47,697 nt of DNA from an uncultured Pseudobutyrivibrio sp. (GTDB lineage Bacteria; Bacillota; Clostridia; Lachnospirales; Lachnospiraceae), in assembly GCA_946403965.1 (NCBI GenBank), contig CAMJBT010000022.1, positions 1 through 47,697 of the forward strand. The letters are read 5' to 3'. How positions within the stretch are numbered: the stretch's first letter is position 1; every line of letters begins with the position of its first letter. The position numbers were made by a program, and so were the translations under genes. This document shows positions 7,338-16,422 of the stretch, piece by piece. The notes under the pieces were generated by a model, which was not told the DNA's origin, made no database searches, and worked only from the letters and a program-made list of their open reading frames with translations.

Positions 7338-7760
7338 TTATAGAGATACTATTATCTTCCCCTTTGCATCATCAGGAAGATCCTTCTCATTTTTACTAAC
7401 AGATAAAACAAATTTTACATTAAACATGTTACAAACCTTATCAAGCTTATCTAGAGCTGCAGAAAAATCATCATTATCATTTATATATGATACTGTTAGG
7501 AAACTATCTAAGAACACCTCTTGAATATCTGAATTCTGAGATAAAACACCGCTTAAGAAACCTAAAAATTCATCAGTTGTATCGATTGGATAATCACCCA
7601 TATTAATCAAGCGAATCTTTGAGTCTAATTCGTACATATGCTTAGTATTTTTATCAATGTACACAACAGATCCATCAACTTTTTTAATATCGGTATTTAC
7701 CTTGTCCAATAAGTATTTAGTTTTTCCTTTGCCCTTCTCGCCTGATATTATCTCCACCAT
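7338..7760 (-). CDS. Small P-loop protein of unknown function
   Basis: A 140-residue protein opening with a Walker A motif, GEKGKGKT (residues 7-14). A hydrophobic strand ending in Asp, EVFLDSFL (about residues 90-97), could serve as Walker B, and FVLSVSKNEKDLP near the C-terminus could be a further core strand. It is a minimal P-loop NTPase fold without recognisable partner domains or membrane segments. The ATG has GGGAGG well spaced before it. It stands alone between a 192-base gene-free stretch and a strong terminator, so it is probably monocistronic; a loose promoter (TTGATT, then GAATAT after 17 bases) can be seen near 7830-7860. I do not recognise a named family. Confidence 0.8.
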   Translation of the reverse strand: MVEIISGEKGKGKTKYLLDKVNTDIKKVDGSVVYIDKNTKHMYELDSKIRLINMGDYPIDTTDEFLGFLSGVLSQNSDIQEVFLDSFLTVSYINDNDDFSAALDKLDKVCNMFNVKFVLSVSKNEKDLPDDAKGKIIVSL

Positions 7761-7952
7761 GTTTAAATACCTCCCTTTTATACTATTAGCATCGAAAATC
7801 CCCCGTCCAATGCTTATTGTTTTAGTTAAGTATATTCTAACATAATGAGCCTAAAATCAAAATAACAAAAACAACATTTATTTAAAAATTGTGATTTTTT
7901 AAGCGAATTTACAGATAATCTCGCGGAATTGTGCACAATTATCAAAAATTCT

Positions 7953-8942
7953 TTAAGTACAATAATTACTAAGCATTTGATTCATCAGCAAATAAAGATT
8001 TGACCTGCAATCAGCATTAAACACAATGGAAATTATCTTGTCACCATCTTCATTTTGAGATAGCAACACCAAGCAATATCCTGCAGCACCTGTTGTACCA
8101 GTCTTACCACCTAAAATAGTAAAACCGTTAGGCTGATGAACGTTACCAGATAAATACTGATTTGTAGTTCTCCAATCTACAGTTTTTGCAGAACCTTGAC
8201 TAGTGTAATTTGCAGTATAGGTTGTTGCTGTAAAAATATTATAAAAATTTTCATTCTGTAATGCAGTATTTAAAATTAGATACATATCATATACAGTGGT
8301 GTAATGATTCTCATCATGCAATCCATTAGGAGTGATGAAATGAGAATTTGTAGCACCAATTTCTGTTGCAGTCTGGTTCATCAATTCAGCAAATGATTCA
8401 ACATCTCCGCTAATTCCCTCGGCAATTGCTACGGCCGCATCGTTGCCAGATCGAAGCATAAGGCCATACAACAAATCTCTTAGGGATATAACATCTCCTG
8501 CTCTAAGGTTGATAACAGAAGAATCACTAGCTTGGTCAACAGCATTTTCACTAATAGTATAAAATTCGTCCAAATCCCCTTTTATACAAGCTATGTAAGC
8601 TGTGAGGATTTTGGTTGTAGATGCTGGATATAACTTTTCATGAACTGATTGGGCATAAACACAAGACTGTTCAGTTATATTAAAAGCAGCGGCACCAGAT
8701 GCGACCTGCGAATCAACGGCAGATGTGCCCAAATCCTCATCACCAGTCACACACAAATCCTTTGCAAACAATTCTACATCAGAACCCGCTCCATTGTGTG
8801 TGATACCATAAACATCTGAAGTGTCATAAATATTATAGCTTGATACATTTTCCTCTTTCTTACCGCAAGAAATCAGAGAAAATGCCATTATAACAACTAA
8901 GGATAAAGAAACACATTTATTTATACATTTCACGCCACTCAA
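7953..8942 (-). CDS. Lipoprotein D-alanyl-D-alanine carboxypeptidase (S11 family)
   Basis: A 329-residue penicillin-binding protein of the DacA/DacF type that trims the terminal D-Ala from peptidoglycan stem peptides. The three active-site motifs are present: STTK at Ser108-Lys111, SGN at 165-167 and KTGT from Lys280. A lipoprotein signal peptide with LISC (lipidated Cys26) anchors it outside the membrane; many family members instead use a C-terminal amphipathic helix, which is missing here. The first start is a TTG that overlaps the mgsA-like gene by 26 bases; a GTG three codons later is also possible, and AGAGGAG lies before both. It ends the elongation operon, which fits a role in wall maturation. 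Confidence 0.93.
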   Translation of the reverse strand: MSGVKCINKCVSLSLVVIMAFSLISCGKKEENVSSYNIYDTSDVYGITHNGAGSDVELFAKDLCVTGDEDLGTSAVDSQVASGAAAFNITEQSCVYAQSVHEKLYPASTTKILTAYIACIKGDLDEFYTISENAVDQASDSSVINLRAGDVISLRDLLYGLMLRSGNDAAVAIAEGISGDVESFAELMNQTATEIGATNSHFITPNGLHDENHYTTVYDMYLILNTALQNENFYNIFTATTYTANYTSQGSAKTVDWRTTNQYLSGNVHQPNGFTILGGKTGTTGAAGYCLVLLSQNEDGDKIISIVFNADCRSNLYLLMNQMLSNYCT

Positions 8943-9312
8943 GATCTCCTCTATCCAAAGACTTAATAAGCAATTCTGCTGTAGCTAAGTTAGTAGCCAA
9001 AGGTATATTATGGGCGTCACAAATCCTAACAATACTATTAACATCAGGTTCATGAGATTTAACAGTAAGTGGATCTCTAAGAAAAATCACTAAGTCAATC
9101 TCATTTTGCTCAATCTGAGCACCAAGCTGTTGAGTACCACCAAGGTGGCCTGCTAAATACTTGTGTACAGAAAGGTTTGTAACCTCCTCTACAAGTCTGC
9201 CAGTAGTTCCTGTGGCAAAAATCTCGTTTTTGCTAAGTATTCCTCGATAAGCAATACAGAAATTCTGCATCAGCTTCTTTTTGGAATCATGAGCTACTAA
9301 TCCAATGTTCAT
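8917..9312 (-). CDS. mgsA: Methylglyoxal-synthase-like protein lacking the catalytic Asp
   Basis: A 131-residue protein plainly of the MgsA fold: NIGLVAHDSKKK at the start, ATGTTG at 33-38, FLRDPL at 77-82 and HEPDV at 87-91. By my recalled alignment to E. coli MgsA it keeps His8, Asp9, Lys12, Asp80, His87 and Asp90. However, the GGDQQ motif reads GGTQQ, so the proposed catalytic base Asp71 is Thr60, and phosphate-binding Ser65 is Ala54. The ordinary reaction, DHAP to methylglyoxal, is therefore doubtful. It has a good site (GGAGG, nine bases before ATG) and directly follows rodA in the rod-shape operon. It may be a repurposed subfamily with a regulatory or ligand-binding role. Confidence 0.85.
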   Translation of the reverse strand: MNIGLVAHDSKKKLMQNFCIAYRGILSKNEIFATGTTGRLVEEVTNLSVHKYLAGHLGGTQQLGAQIEQNEIDLVIFLRDPLTVKSHEPDVNSIVRICDAHNIPLATNLATAELLIKSLDRGDLEWREMYK

Positions 9313-10428
9313 TTAAAAAAGCCTCCCATTATTATTTTTTGATTGAAGACCAACATTCAATACAATACCAATACCAAAATAAACTGTAACAAGGGACGTG
9401 AGTCCATAACTAACAAAAGGAAGTGGTAAACCGGTATTTGGCATCAATCCTGTTACTACGCAAATATTAACGAAACTCTGAAAACCAATCAATGTAGCCA
9501 TACCCACACAAATAAGTTTACCAGATACGTCTTTCGCATTCTTTGCTATCATAAGAATTTCAATTGTAATAAAAAATATAAGAATAATTACTAAAGCGGA
9601 ACCTACAAATCCCAGTTCCTCTCCTGCTACTGCAAAAATAAAATCAGTATGAGGTTCTGAAATATAATTACCATTTTTTACAGAATCAAAAGCATCGTTT
9701 CCTAAGCCTTTTCCCATCAGCTGTCCTGAACCTATTGCCATGATAGAATTCTGCTGCTGATAAGAATTCTGTGGATATTTATCAGGTTTAAGCCATGCAA
9801 GAATACGGATACCTTGATATTCCTTAAGAATAGTTTGCCCTTCTCTAGAAATAAGGGCTAGTAAAATAAGAATTGATGGCGCAGTCACTCCAAGTACAAT
9901 ACCAACAAGCTTATAACTTAGTCCCACTACAAACATCATAACACAAATAATCATCATTGTGACTATAGTAGTTGATAAATCTGGTTCTTTTTCTATTAAA
10001 ATTAACGGAATTCCAGCTAAAATCATTGTAAAAACTAGAATTTTAGGCTTATTTATTTCTTCTTCATGCATCATTAAAAACCATGCAAAAAACAAAATAA
10101 GCAAAATTTTGCCTAGCTCAGAAGGCTGAAATCTAACTCCAACTTCAATCCATCTGGTAGCACCACCGGCATCATCACCAAAAATCAAAACTGCTACCAA
10201 AAGAACAATGACAAGCCCATAGTATATCCAGTGAAAATGAAGAATGAAATCATAATCTACTAATGTCATTCCTGCCATAACTAAAACGCCAAGTATCATA
10301 CCAATAATCTGTTTCTGTTGGTTAGATTCATTCGCTGAACCTATAACAAAAATACCTATAATGGTCAAGGCAATTACAGCTAATATTAACTTAATATCCA
10401 GATTTTTAAATTTATAATTTCGAAACAT
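9313..10428 (-). CDS. rodA: Rod-shape SEDS peptidoglycan glycosyltransferase RodA
   Basis: A 371-residue polytopic SEDS protein with about ten membrane segments that polymerises lipid II with its partner class B PBP. Family marks include RWIEVGVRFQPSELGK, the EPHTDFIFAVAGEELG block with the essential Asp at 262, and the C-terminal TGLPLPFVSYG. It is assigned as RodA rather than FtsW or SpoVE because it lies in one operon with mreBCD and PBP2, its usual partner. Its ATG overlaps the minC stop by one base (TAATG), and the mgsA-like gene starts right at its end. Confidence 0.95.
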   Translation of the reverse strand: MFRNYKFKNLDIKLILAVIALTIIGIFVIGSANESNQQKQIIGMILGVLVMAGMTLVDYDFILHFHWIYYGLVIVLLVAVLIFGDDAGGATRWIEVGVRFQPSELGKILLILFFAWFLMMHEEEINKPKILVFTMILAGIPLILIEKEPDLSTTIVTMMIICVMMFVVGLSYKLVGIVLGVTAPSILILLALISREGQTILKEYQGIRILAWLKPDKYPQNSYQQQNSIMAIGSGQLMGKGLGNDAFDSVKNGNYISEPHTDFIFAVAGEELGFVGSALVIILIFFITIEILMIAKNAKDVSGKLICVGMATLIGFQSFVNICVVTGLMPNTGLPLPFVSYGLTSLVTVYFGIGIVLNVGLQSKNNNGRLF

Positions 10429-11111
10429 TAACTCTTAATCCTCTTTAACAATCCACTACTAAGTGGTTCTGCTAAAAGCTCGTGATTCCAAACAGAAATA
10501 CCTATCGGTTCATTTTTAGAACGTCTGACACGTAATGACCATTTTTCCTGTATATGAACCTGTCCTGATTTTGTTCCAATCTGAATATTATCGGAATCAA
10601 GCTCTCCGGCAACAATATAGCATCCGGTATTATCAGGAAATCCTGCATGACAAGAACCACTAAGGCATCCCATAACAATTATATTTCCCTTTGCCTTAAC
10701 TGTAGCTTTTGATTTAACATCTCCAAGTATAATAAGGCTGGAATCTGATGTTATAACATCATGTTTTGCAACACTGCCTCTAATGATTTTCGCGTTTTCA
10801 AATATTTCATCTGTATAGAATTTATCAATTTCTCCAAGCATGCGAATGTCCTTATACTCGTTATTTTCATTGAGTAGGATAATCTTTATTTTTGAATTTA
10901 ATTCAATTGCTTGAATAATTACAAGGCCTTCTTCAGTGGAAAGCTCACGTCCAAAAGTCTCAAGGACCATGGACGTCTCTCCAAAGAAATCAGAAGCTTT
11001 GGCAAATTTTTCGCAAATAGCTCTGACTAATTCCTCAAATGAAATAGTAGGATCTAATTGAAGCGAAAGACCATATTTATTACTTTTTAAAACGACTGGA
11101 TCGTTACCCAA
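10428..11111 (-). CDS. minC: Septum site-determining protein MinC
   Basis: A 227-residue FtsZ-antagonist. The N-terminal domain (about residues 1-100) is followed by the right-handed beta-helix domain, recognised from DSSLIILGDVKSKATVKAKG, IIVMGCLSGSCHAGF and a later IVAGELDSDNIQIG. In the E. coli protein an RSGQ motif at the start of this domain binds MinD; here the same place reads RGSV (Arg111-Val114). The usual next genes, minD and minE, are absent: rodA follows with a one-base overlap. The start is TTG with GGGAGG seven bases before it. How this MinC reaches the membrane without MinD nearby is unclear; minD could lie elsewhere in the genome. Confidence 0.9.
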   Translation of the reverse strand: MGNDPVVLKSNKYGLSLQLDPTISFEELVRAICEKFAKASDFFGETSMVLETFGRELSTEEGLVIIQAIELNSKIKIILLNENNEYKDIRMLGEIDKFYTDEIFENAKIIRGSVAKHDVITSDSSLIILGDVKSKATVKAKGNIIVMGCLSGSCHAGFPDNTGCYIVAGELDSDNIQIGTKSGQVHIQEKWSLRVRRSKNEPIGISVWNHELLAEPLSSGLLKRIKS

Positions 11112-11128
11112 AATAAAGCCTCCCTTTT

Positions 11129-13978
11129 TTAATCTGTAATCTCATTTCCAGCATCAGATACTGTATTAGCTTCACCATTAAGCAAGTCTTCAGTAGATGA
11201 AACTCCAAAGTAATAAGACAATATATCCTTTGAAACCGCAGCTGCATTATGTGATGTATATCCATAGGCAATACGAGTTGCAATAGCTATCTCAGGATTG
11301 TCATAAGGTGCAAAGCCTATAAATAAGGCGTGGTTAGGTCTGCTTTTTACTTGCTGGGCAGTACCTGTTTTACCTGCCACAGGAACTGAGAAATTGTTAT
11401 ATGATGAAAGTGACTCAACAACCATTCTCATTCCATAATGAATAGCATCCCATTGTGAAGCATTTAAAGCATCTATCTCGTTTCTAACAGATGGCTTATA
11501 GCTTTCTAGAACATTTCCATCTGAATCTCTAACGCTATCCAAAAGAGTAAGATTGTAAACTGTACCTCTACTTGCTATTGCAGCGGCATATCGAGCCAAA
11601 CCGATAGTAGTAAAGTTATTATCAGACTGACCGATTGCAGCCATGACAGGGTACTCCGTTGCAATATGTGGAGAATTTTCTTCCACCTCAACGCCAGTAG
11701 TTTCATCCAAGCCATACATAGATGCATACTTTTGAATGTTCTTTATACCCTTTACTTCATCATAATTGCCATCACCACCAGAAAGTCTCCAACCAACTTC
11801 ATAAAAGAAATAGTTACAAGAATCTCTGATAGCCTCTGACACGTTGATGCTGCCGTGATTGCTAGGATAAATCCAACATTTAGGTTTGTTAGAAACCTTT
11901 GTGTATTGGCCTAAGTCTACGATTTGCGTTCCTATATCTATAACGCCCTCTGCTAGACCAGCTGTAGAACTAACAATCTTGAATGTAGAACCAGGGGCTG
12001 TTCTCTGCTGCGTAGCATAATTGTATAAAGGATTTGCAGCATTATTAGTCAAATATGAATAATAATCAGCGTCAACAGAATTAGCCAGCCTATTATTGTC
12101 ATATCCTGGATATGTAACCATAGCTAATAGCTCACCTGTTTTAGTGTCGATAATTGCAGATGAACCAGAACATGGATCCAAAGCAAGCTGACCAGGTGTA
12201 ATCTCAAGATTTTTTATCTTTGATAACATAAACTCATAGGCTGATAAACGTCCGCTTGTAAGCATCTGATAGGTCTCATCATCCTGGTCTAATACACCTT
12301 GATCATACAAAATGACACAAAGTTGTGAGCCTGAAATACCATCATCTAAAAGTAAATACTTATAAATTAAATTCTGGAAGCCCTTATCATTTTCAAGATA
12401 CTTAATTAAGTAATCAATAAGATCATCATAAAGCTCTTCGGTATCTGCATACTTGGCCTCAGTCTCATATTTTGTAATATCAATCCAATTTTGCTCTATT
12501 GCATAAATCAGATATTTGTTAACAGCCATCTGTTCTGAAGTCCAGCTTTCCTGTACCTCAGATCCTTTATCAATCGCATTTGCATCAAAAATTCCAAGGC
12601 TTTTAAGCTTAGTAACTAGATATGTAGAATACGCCTGATATTCATCTGGCAAATCACTATAAATCACTTCATTATTTGATTTCAGCTGGCTTTTAAGTGT
12701 AGACAAGACTGATTTTTGCTTTCCCTTAAAAGCGGCAAGCACTGCCTTTTCAGTAGATGTCGAATCATCATCTGCGAATGCAGTTGTATCGATTATTCCG
12801 TTTTTAATCAAGGAATAATATACATCATAAATAGGCACAACAACGTCCGAAGCTGAAGCATGTTCAGATGCATTATACTGCTTTATATTTGCAATTTTAG
12901 AATATAAAATACCAGCAATTTCTTGCTCCAAAAGAATATATGTCGCTTTTTGAAGCTCCATATCTATTGAAAGATATACATCATTTCCAGATACAGCCGC
13001 CAAATAGTCTCCCTCAGCGATAGTATTTCCAACACTATCTACATACAGAGTCTCATGACCTTTTGTTCCAGAAAGATAATCATTCATGTATTTTTCAATA
13101 CCAGACTTACCAATAACATCAGTAGCTTCAATAGTATCATCTTCTTTTGAAAGCTCTTTATATTCTGTAGTGGAAATCTGTCCAGTATATCCAATAATAT
13201 GAGCGAAATATTCACTATCTTTATATCTTCGAAGTGATTTTTGTTCTACGGCAACGCCAGTGAGCTCATTTACATTTTCTTCAATAAATGCAACTGATTT
13301 ATCCGAAATGTCAGATGCAATAACTGTAGAAATATACTTCTGATATGAGTTTTGGCCCATGTTATATCGAACAATTAAAATCTTATAGCGAAGTTTTTGG
13401 TCATATTCATCAGAAATATTGTAAACCTTATCACTAGAAAGATAGTCAATAATTTGTTCTGGAGTAGCAGTTGCCTGATCAAAACCAAGTTTGTCACTGT
13501 ATTCCAAGTCATCAATACTTGATTTACCAAAAACATCGGCACGAAATCTCTGAAGAGAATTTCCTGAATATAAAAACTGATACTCACCTGATGAATCGAT
13601 AATAATAGGGAAATTGTTATCGATAGAATCGCCATTGGCCTCAAGCTTTTCAATTATGTATGCGATTTCTGAATTCAGAGACTCACTTCGTTCTGCCTTG
13701 GATGAATAAGTCCCTGTATCCTGAATTGTTACTGCATAAACCAATTCATTATAAGCTAATAAATTGCCATTGCGATCATAGATATTTCCACGAGTAGCAG
13801 GAATTATTTCTGTTTTTTCCAGTTTTAAATTGTAGTTGCTCTGGTATTCAGAACCATTGATAATTTGTAGATAAAATAAGCGTGAAATAAGGACAGCAGC
13901 GAAAATGCCCATCACTACTGATACAACACGAATACGTGAAGATAATGCATTTCTTAAAAAGTCCTTAATAGTTTCCAA
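11129..13978 (-). CDS. mrdA: Penicillin-binding protein 2 with a large insertion
   Basis: A 949-residue class B PBP, the transpeptidase partner of RodA in lateral wall synthesis. A short cytoplasmic tail and one membrane segment (about 18-37) precede the dimerisation domain with RGNIYDRNGNLLA near residue 60. The transpeptidase motifs are STFK (nucleophile Ser664), SCN at 720-722 and KTGT from Lys870. Most PBP2 proteins have 600-700 residues; here about 250 extra residues (roughly 355-600), helical and acidic, separate the SIDMELQ segment from the SSAIIDTKTGELL segment. The start is TTG, inside the end of mreD (14-base overlap). The position between mreD and minC is the normal rod-shape operon order. 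Confidence 0.95.
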   Translation of the reverse strand: METIKDFLRNALSSRIRVVSVVMGIFAAVLISRLFYLQIINGSEYQSNYNLKLEKTEIIPATRGNIYDRNGNLLAYNELVYAVTIQDTGTYSSKAERSESLNSEIAYIIEKLEANGDSIDNNFPIIIDSSGEYQFLYSGNSLQRFRADVFGKSSIDDLEYSDKLGFDQATATPEQIIDYLSSDKVYNISDEYDQKLRYKILIVRYNMGQNSYQKYISTVIASDISDKSVAFIEENVNELTGVAVEQKSLRRYKDSEYFAHIIGYTGQISTTEYKELSKEDDTIEATDVIGKSGIEKYMNDYLSGTKGHETLYVDSVGNTIAEGDYLAAVSGNDVYLSIDMELQKATYILLEQEIAGILYSKIANIKQYNASEHASASDVVVPIYDVYYSLIKNGIIDTTAFADDDSTSTEKAVLAAFKGKQKSVLSTLKSQLKSNNEVIYSDLPDEYQAYSTYLVTKLKSLGIFDANAIDKGSEVQESWTSEQMAVNKYLIYAIEQNWIDITKYETEAKYADTEELYDDLIDYLIKYLENDKGFQNLIYKYLLLDDGISGSQLCVILYDQGVLDQDDETYQMLTSGRLSAYEFMLSKIKNLEITPGQLALDPCSGSSAIIDTKTGELLAMVTYPGYDNNRLANSVDADYYSYLTNNAANPLYNYATQQRTAPGSTFKIVSSTAGLAEGVIDIGTQIVDLGQYTKVSNKPKCWIYPSNHGSINVSEAIRDSCNYFFYEVGWRLSGGDGNYDEVKGIKNIQKYASMYGLDETTGVEVEENSPHIATEYPVMAAIGQSDNNFTTIGLARYAAAIASRGTVYNLTLLDSVRDSDGNVLESYKPSVRNEIDALNASQWDAIHYGMRMVVESLSSYNNFSVPVAGKTGTAQQVKSRPNHALFIGFAPYDNPEIAIATRIAYGYTSHNAAAVSKDILSYYFGVSSTEDLLNGEANTVSDAGNEITD

Positions 13979-14510
13979 TTCGATCAGAACCTTTCTTTTC
14001 CATTTTTTCTAACCAGTTATTAATATACAAAATCATATAGTAGACAAAAATGGAAACAAGTAGTGTATATACAACCTCAGGTATAATTAAATTTAACAAA
14101 TAAAATGAAAAAGAATGCTGAGATTTTACAGTAAATCGTGCGAAATAAGATGCAGTACCATAAATTAAATCACTAGTACCTATAAGAATCATAGGTAATC
14201 TTAAATCATCACCAAAAAACTGTTTTTTGAAAAGGCCATTTAGTAGCCCTATATACATGTAAATTAGAGCATATGAACCAAAAAGGGTGCCAGAAAAAAT
14301 ATCAAGCAACAGGCCAGTAAAAAAGCCAACCCATATTCCATATCTTCTCCCCTTCATAAACCCATAGGTAGCAACAACGCAAAGTAAAATATTAGGTGTT
14401 ACGCCTGCAAGACGATATCTTGAAAATATACTTGTTTGGAGTAAAAAGCATACATAAATTACAAGGGCAATAACCAATATTCTTTTTAAATACTGCTTAA
14501 AATCACTCAC
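13965..14510 (-). CDS. mreD: Rod shape-determining protein MreD
   Basis: A 181-residue integral membrane protein with five or six hydrophobic segments and basic termini, typical of MreD, which links MreC and the RodA/PBP2 pair to the membrane. Sequence conservation in this family is low, so the assignment leans on size, topology and position between mreC and PBP2. The start is GTG and overlaps the mreC stop (GTGAGTGA), so translational coupling is likely. Confidence 0.92.
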   Translation of the reverse strand: MSDFKQYLKRILVIALVIYVCFLLQTSIFSRYRLAGVTPNILLCVVATYGFMKGRRYGIWVGFFTGLLLDIFSGTLFGSYALIYMYIGLLNGLFKKQFFGDDLRLPMILIGTSDLIYGTASYFARFTVKSQHSFSFYLLNLIIPEVVYTLLVSIFVYYMILYINNWLEKMEKKGSDRIGNY

Positions 14511-15366
14511 TCTTGTATGACTCCTTTAACTGTTTAATAACAAGCACATCAGATAAATGCTTGAAATCTACAACAGGTGTAATTGTTCCAGACTTTGATA
14601 AATCATTTTCATCGAGATTAACTGATGAAATATAACCGATCATAAGTCCAGGTAAATATTTGTCAGATATATTGGATGTAACAACAATATCGCCAATTGC
14701 TACCTTGTCATCACTATCACTTAGATTCGAATAATTAATCACATTGCTAGCAGTCATATTTTCAAGACTTCCAGAAACAATACAATTGTCCTCAGTAGAT
14801 GAAATAGTTGCACTAACATTTGATGTATCATCTATAATTGCACGAACCACAGCATAGCTGTCACCAACAGAAGAAACGATACCTACTAAACCACCATCTG
14901 CAATAACGTTCATATTTACTTTAATGCCGTCTTTTTTGCCTTTATCGATAGTGAAGGTGTTAAACCAATTAGATGTACCCCTTCCAATGATACGTGCACC
15001 GGTAGTTTCGTAATCGTAATAGTTTTGATCAAGCTCATATAACTTTTGAAGCTCGTCTAATTCACCAAGCTTAAGCTCATAGCTTTTGATTTTATCATTC
15101 AGCTCGTCCACCTGCTCTGTAAGTTCTTCATTTTCAGCAACAAGTTGCTTTTTTGTTTTGGTGTCTGCTGAAGAAATAGCAATTGTACTTCCTATATAGT
15201 CGATACCCTTTTGCATTGGTATAAAAATATGGTTTGCTATTGTTTCAAGAGGACCACCTGTAAACCCGGTAGAATAACTAAAAAACAATAGCATTATACA
15301 TATAATTGATAAAATCGTGAGCAGATATTTACTTGGTATTCCACCATTTGATTTTCTCTGTCTCAT
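14503..15366 (-). CDS. mreC: Rod shape-determining protein MreC
   Basis: A 287-residue single-pass protein: a short basic N-terminus, one membrane segment (about residues 11-32), a coiled coil (about 75-115) and two beta-barrel domains outside the membrane. GARIIGRGTSNWFNTFTID and the GLVGIVSSVG segment are typical of the family. MreC oligomers activate PBP2-RodA. The ATG has GAGGT close before it. It follows mreB by 14 bases and overlaps mreD. Confidence 0.95.
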   Translation of the reverse strand: MRQRKSNGGIPSKYLLTILSIICIMLLFFSYSTGFTGGPLETIANHIFIPMQKGIDYIGSTIAISSADTKTKKQLVAENEELTEQVDELNDKIKSYELKLGELDELQKLYELDQNYYDYETTGARIIGRGTSNWFNTFTIDKGKKDGIKVNMNVIADGGLVGIVSSVGDSYAVVRAIIDDTSNVSATISSTEDNCIVSGSLENMTASNVINYSNLSDSDDKVAIGDIVVTSNISDKYLPGLMIGYISSVNLDENDLSKSGTITPVVDFKHLSDVLVIKQLKESYKSE

Positions 15367-15380
15367 AATACCTCGATTAA

Positions 15381-16394
15381 TTATTTAAATATTCTTGTTT
15401 TCATACTATAGCCATACTGCTTAAACTTTGAATCTGTAAGAACTGATCCCAAACCTCGTACGCATGACTCCTGTGGATCATCAAAGCAATTAACCTTGAT
15501 GTTTGTAACTTCTGAGAATAAATCTGTAAGTCTAAACAATTGAGATGTTCCACCGGTAAGATAAATACCAGAATGGACGATGTCCTTTGCAAGCTCAGGT
15601 GGAACCTTTTCAAGAATAAGTTTAACGTTTGTGCAGAAGCTTTCTAAATCAGCCTTTATTGCGTTATAAATAACGTCACTTTCGATTTCCATTTCTATTG
15701 GGAGACCGCTAACTACATCACGTCCAACAACTGTTAACTTCTCTCCTCTTCCTTCGATAGCCGAACCAATTTCTTCTTTAAGCTGTTTTGCAGTCTTCTG
15801 ACCAATTACAAGATTAAAGTTTCTCTTGATGTAGGTAACAATTGATTCATCGATTTGATTTCCACCAAAAGGTAGAAGTTCAGATAACACAAGGCCACCC
15901 AAGGAAATAACAGATATTTCAGTGGTATCAGCACCTAAGTCTACAACCATAACACCAGTAGGTTCTGAAACATCAAGACCAAGACCAATAGCACTTGCAA
16001 TTGGTTTTTCGCACACCTTTATTGAATGTGGCTTATTCTTTGATTTTGTAAACAAATCTGAGAATGCCTTTTTCTCAACCTCAGTAATATCTGTAGGTAC
16101 AGCAACAACAATATCTGAGCCTTTAATTTTTCCTTTTAATTCTTTTTCGAGAACCTCAAAAAGCATTGTTTGCATATTGTCGAAATCTGCTATAACACCT
16201 GAAACAATAGGAAATGAAACCTGAATTGTGTCAGGAGCTTTTTCGAACATAGAATATGCTGGATTTCCATAAGAATACATTTGATTCTTGTTTACAATAG
16301 CAATTGTGTTTTTAATATTTGTGATTGAACTGGTTGCTCCACTAAATATCTTTAGATTCTGAGTACCTATATCAATTCCAAAAGAATTTGGCAT
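15381..16394 (-). CDS. mreB: Actin-like rod shape protein MreB
   Basis: A 337-residue actin-like ATPase that guides lateral wall synthesis. The phosphate-binding loop near the start (FGIDIGTQNLKIF), the second phosphate motif VMVVDLGADTTEISV (near residue 155) and the adenosine motif SGIYLTGGTSQL (near 285) are in the expected order. The ATG at 16394 is preferred over an 11-residue longer frame because GGAGG lies six bases before it. The N-terminus (MPNSFGIDIG) differs from the usual MreB start, and the protein is slightly divergent, so an Mbl-like paralogue is possible, but its place heading mreCD favours MreB. It is the first gene of the elongation operon after a terminator hairpin. Confidence 0.92.
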   Translation of the reverse strand: MPNSFGIDIGTQNLKIFSGATSSITNIKNTIAIVNKNQMYSYGNPAYSMFEKAPDTIQVSFPIVSGVIADFDNMQTMLFEVLEKELKGKIKGSDIVVAVPTDITEVEKKAFSDLFTKSKNKPHSIKVCEKPIASAIGLGLDVSEPTGVMVVDLGADTTEISVISLGGLVLSELLPFGGNQIDESIVTYIKRNFNLVIGQKTAKQLKEEIGSAIEGRGEKLTVVGRDVVSGLPIEMEIESDVIYNAIKADLESFCTNVKLILEKVPPELAKDIVHSGIYLTGGTSQLFRLTDLFSEVTNIKVNCFDDPQESCVRGLGSVLTDSKFKQYGYSMKTRIFK

Positions 16395-16422
16395 AATTAT
16401 CCTCCAAATAAAATAATATTCT

